64,000 nucleotides of DNA from Methylobacterium sp. 2A (GTDB lineage: Bacteria; Pseudomonadota; Alphaproteobacteria; Rhizobiales; Beijerinckiaceae): positions 124,001-188,000 of the forward strand of contig NZ_VUOK01000040.1 in assembly GCF_009806555.1 (NCBI RefSeq), written 5' to 3'. Positions 63,185-64,000 of the stretch are shown in pieces. The notes below the pieces were generated by a model that was given only the letters and a program-made list of their open reading frames with translations, had not been told where the DNA came from and searched no databases. Each line of letters opens with the position of its first letter. Positions within the stretch are counted from its first letter, which is position 1. A program made the position numbers and the translations under genes.

Positions 63185-64000
63185 TCAACGCGGCGGCGCG
63201 GTCTCCGCATGGTGGCCGAACAGCGGGGTCTCGGCGGCCGCATTGACGATCACCGCGACATCGGCCGGCAGCAGAAAGCCCTCCGCCTGGGCGGCGCGGG
63301 CCGCCGTGCGGACGCGGTTCTCGTAATCCTGCCGGCTGGTGTAGCGCTCGGCCAGTGACGGAAGGCCGGTGTCGTTCCCGTCGCGGCTGCGCGCGAACGG
63401 CTGATAGGTCCCGACCAGCGAGCAGGTGAATTTGGCGAGCGGCGCGTTCTGGCCGCCGTAGACGCCCAGCGGGACTGCGATATCGGGCAGCCGCACGCCG
63501 CCGATCGGGTTTCCGTCCGCGTCGCGCTGGGGAACCTGCACGATCGCGTCCGGAAGCGCTTTCGGCGCCTGCAGGACGTTCGGATCCCCGGGGGCGGGCT
63601 GCAGCGGCATCAGCCGCGTCGCGGGCGGCGGCGCGTTGCGCGCCACCCAATCGTCCAGCCGCTCGAGCGTCGCCCGGGCGACGGGCGCCCAGTCGAGCCG
63701 ACCGGGCGGGCGCGTGCAGCTCTCCGTCTTGACCACGGTAACGTGCGAGGCGCCGGCGACGTCGTACATCCGCACATTGGCGGGCAGAGGGAGGTCCGCG
63801 GTGCCGTGCGCGCCTGTCCGGCCGAGCGACGCACGCAGCGAGGCGTAATCCACCGTCGAATTGAGCAGCATCATCTTGGGCGGCACTTCCCCGCGCGCCT
63901 CGACCGTCTTGACGATCTCGCCGATCGTCAACGGACCGTCATTCACGCCCGGGAATTCGGGATCGGCGAAATTGGGTGTCTTGTCGCCGCTCGAAAGAGG
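63185..64000 (-). CDS. Alpha/beta-hydrolase-domain protein (5' end outside window)
   Basis: About 272 residues of a protein whose start lies beyond the right edge; the reading frame continues to position 64000 (PLSSGDKTPNFADPEFPGVN at the edge). Typical of the large ABhydrolase_10-like family: DGPLTIGEIVKTVEARGEVP, MYDVAGASHVTVVKTESCTR, TYQPFARSRDGNDTGLPSLAERY, GVRLPDIAVPLGVYGGQNAP and FLLPADVAVIVNAAAETPLF. The catalytic Ser lies in the missing part or upstream. Role unknown. Convergent with the propeller gene. Confidence 0.85.
   Translation of the reverse strand, partial: PLSSGDKTPNFADPEFPGVNDGPLTIGEIVKTVEARGEVPPKMMLLNSTVDYASLRASLGRTGAHGTADLPLPANVRMYDVAGASHVTVVKTESCTRPPGRLDWAPVARATLERLDDWVARNAPPPATRLMPLQPAPGDPNVLQAPKALPDAIVQVPQRDADGNPIGGVRLPDIAVPLGVYGGQNAPLAKFTCSLVGTYQPFARSRDGNDTGLPSLAERYTSRQDYENRVRTAARAAQAEGFLLPADVAVIVNAAAETPLFGHHAETAPPR

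Overview
The window is GC-rich chromosomal DNA (very high G/C at third codon positions) from an alphaproteobacterium of the order Hyphomicrobiales, most likely Methylobacterium or a close relative. The assignment rests on gene content and order: the divergent irr / fabA-fabB-fabI cluster, the accB-accC-aat block followed by a DUF2155 gene and the NDUFA12-type complex I gene, a FYDLN-type acidic protein, a B12-dependent ribonucleotide reductase and several small secreted proteins typical of the group. No ribosomal RNA, prophage or CRISPR array was seen.

Layout. Positions 1-7.9 kb hold mostly small accessory genes: a DMT exporter, a PRC-barrel protein, an HD phosphohydrolase, a DUF2231 membrane protein joined to a sorbosone-dehydrogenase-like lipoprotein, an Rmf/CrpP-like protein and several tiny lipoproteins or peptides. 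One lipoprotein appears to use an ATC start codon. tRNA-Lys(CTT) follows. From 8 to 13.8 kb lie leuA (with a leucine-rich leader peptide and attenuator hairpin), divergent leuB, ubiE and ubiB. From 13.8 to 23.5 kb come a large hybrid histidine kinase coupled to zapE, a GNAT acetyltransferase, a ComF-like phosphoribosyltransferase, an NDUFAF5-like methyltransferase with a DUF427 gene, and hypothetical genes. From 23.5 to 27.5 kb is the unsaturated fatty acid cluster fabA-fabB-(38-aa peptide)-terminator-fabI, divergent from the heme/iron regulator irr.

From 27.5 to 34 kb are an SH3 protein, a D-2-hydroxyacid dehydrogenase, a tandem pair of cyclic-nucleotide-binding-type genes (the second broken by a 78-bp MITE with a TA target duplication), an amine oxidase, a CysZ/EI24-like membrane protein and an RND-type efflux adaptor without its pump. 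From 34.0 to 36.6 kb a visibly lower-GC island encodes a putative PD-(D/E)XK restriction endonuclease, a beta-class DNA methyltransferase and a 44-codon ORF translationally coupled to the methyltransferase. From 36.6 to 55.2 kb is housekeeping DNA: FYDLN protein, cupredoxin, GGDEF/EAL protein, class II DAHP synthase, a standalone sigma region 1.1-like protein, LysE exporter, glutathione reductase with an O-antigen-ligase-like gene, rpiA, gph, an aminotransferase, a DsbA-type thioredoxin, accB-accC, aat, DUF2155 and NDUFA12. From 55.2 kb to the end are nrdJ, interrupted by an intein with a LAGLIDADG-type homing endonuclease, a catalase-family protein, a royal-jelly-type beta-propeller and a partial alpha/beta hydrolase.

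Themes. Leucine synthesis is controlled by attenuation, membrane lipid unsaturation sits beside the Irr iron/heme regulator, and mobile elements (intein, MITE, restriction-modification island, palindromic intergenic repeats) have shaped several loci. All product names come from reading motifs by eye; no database search was run.
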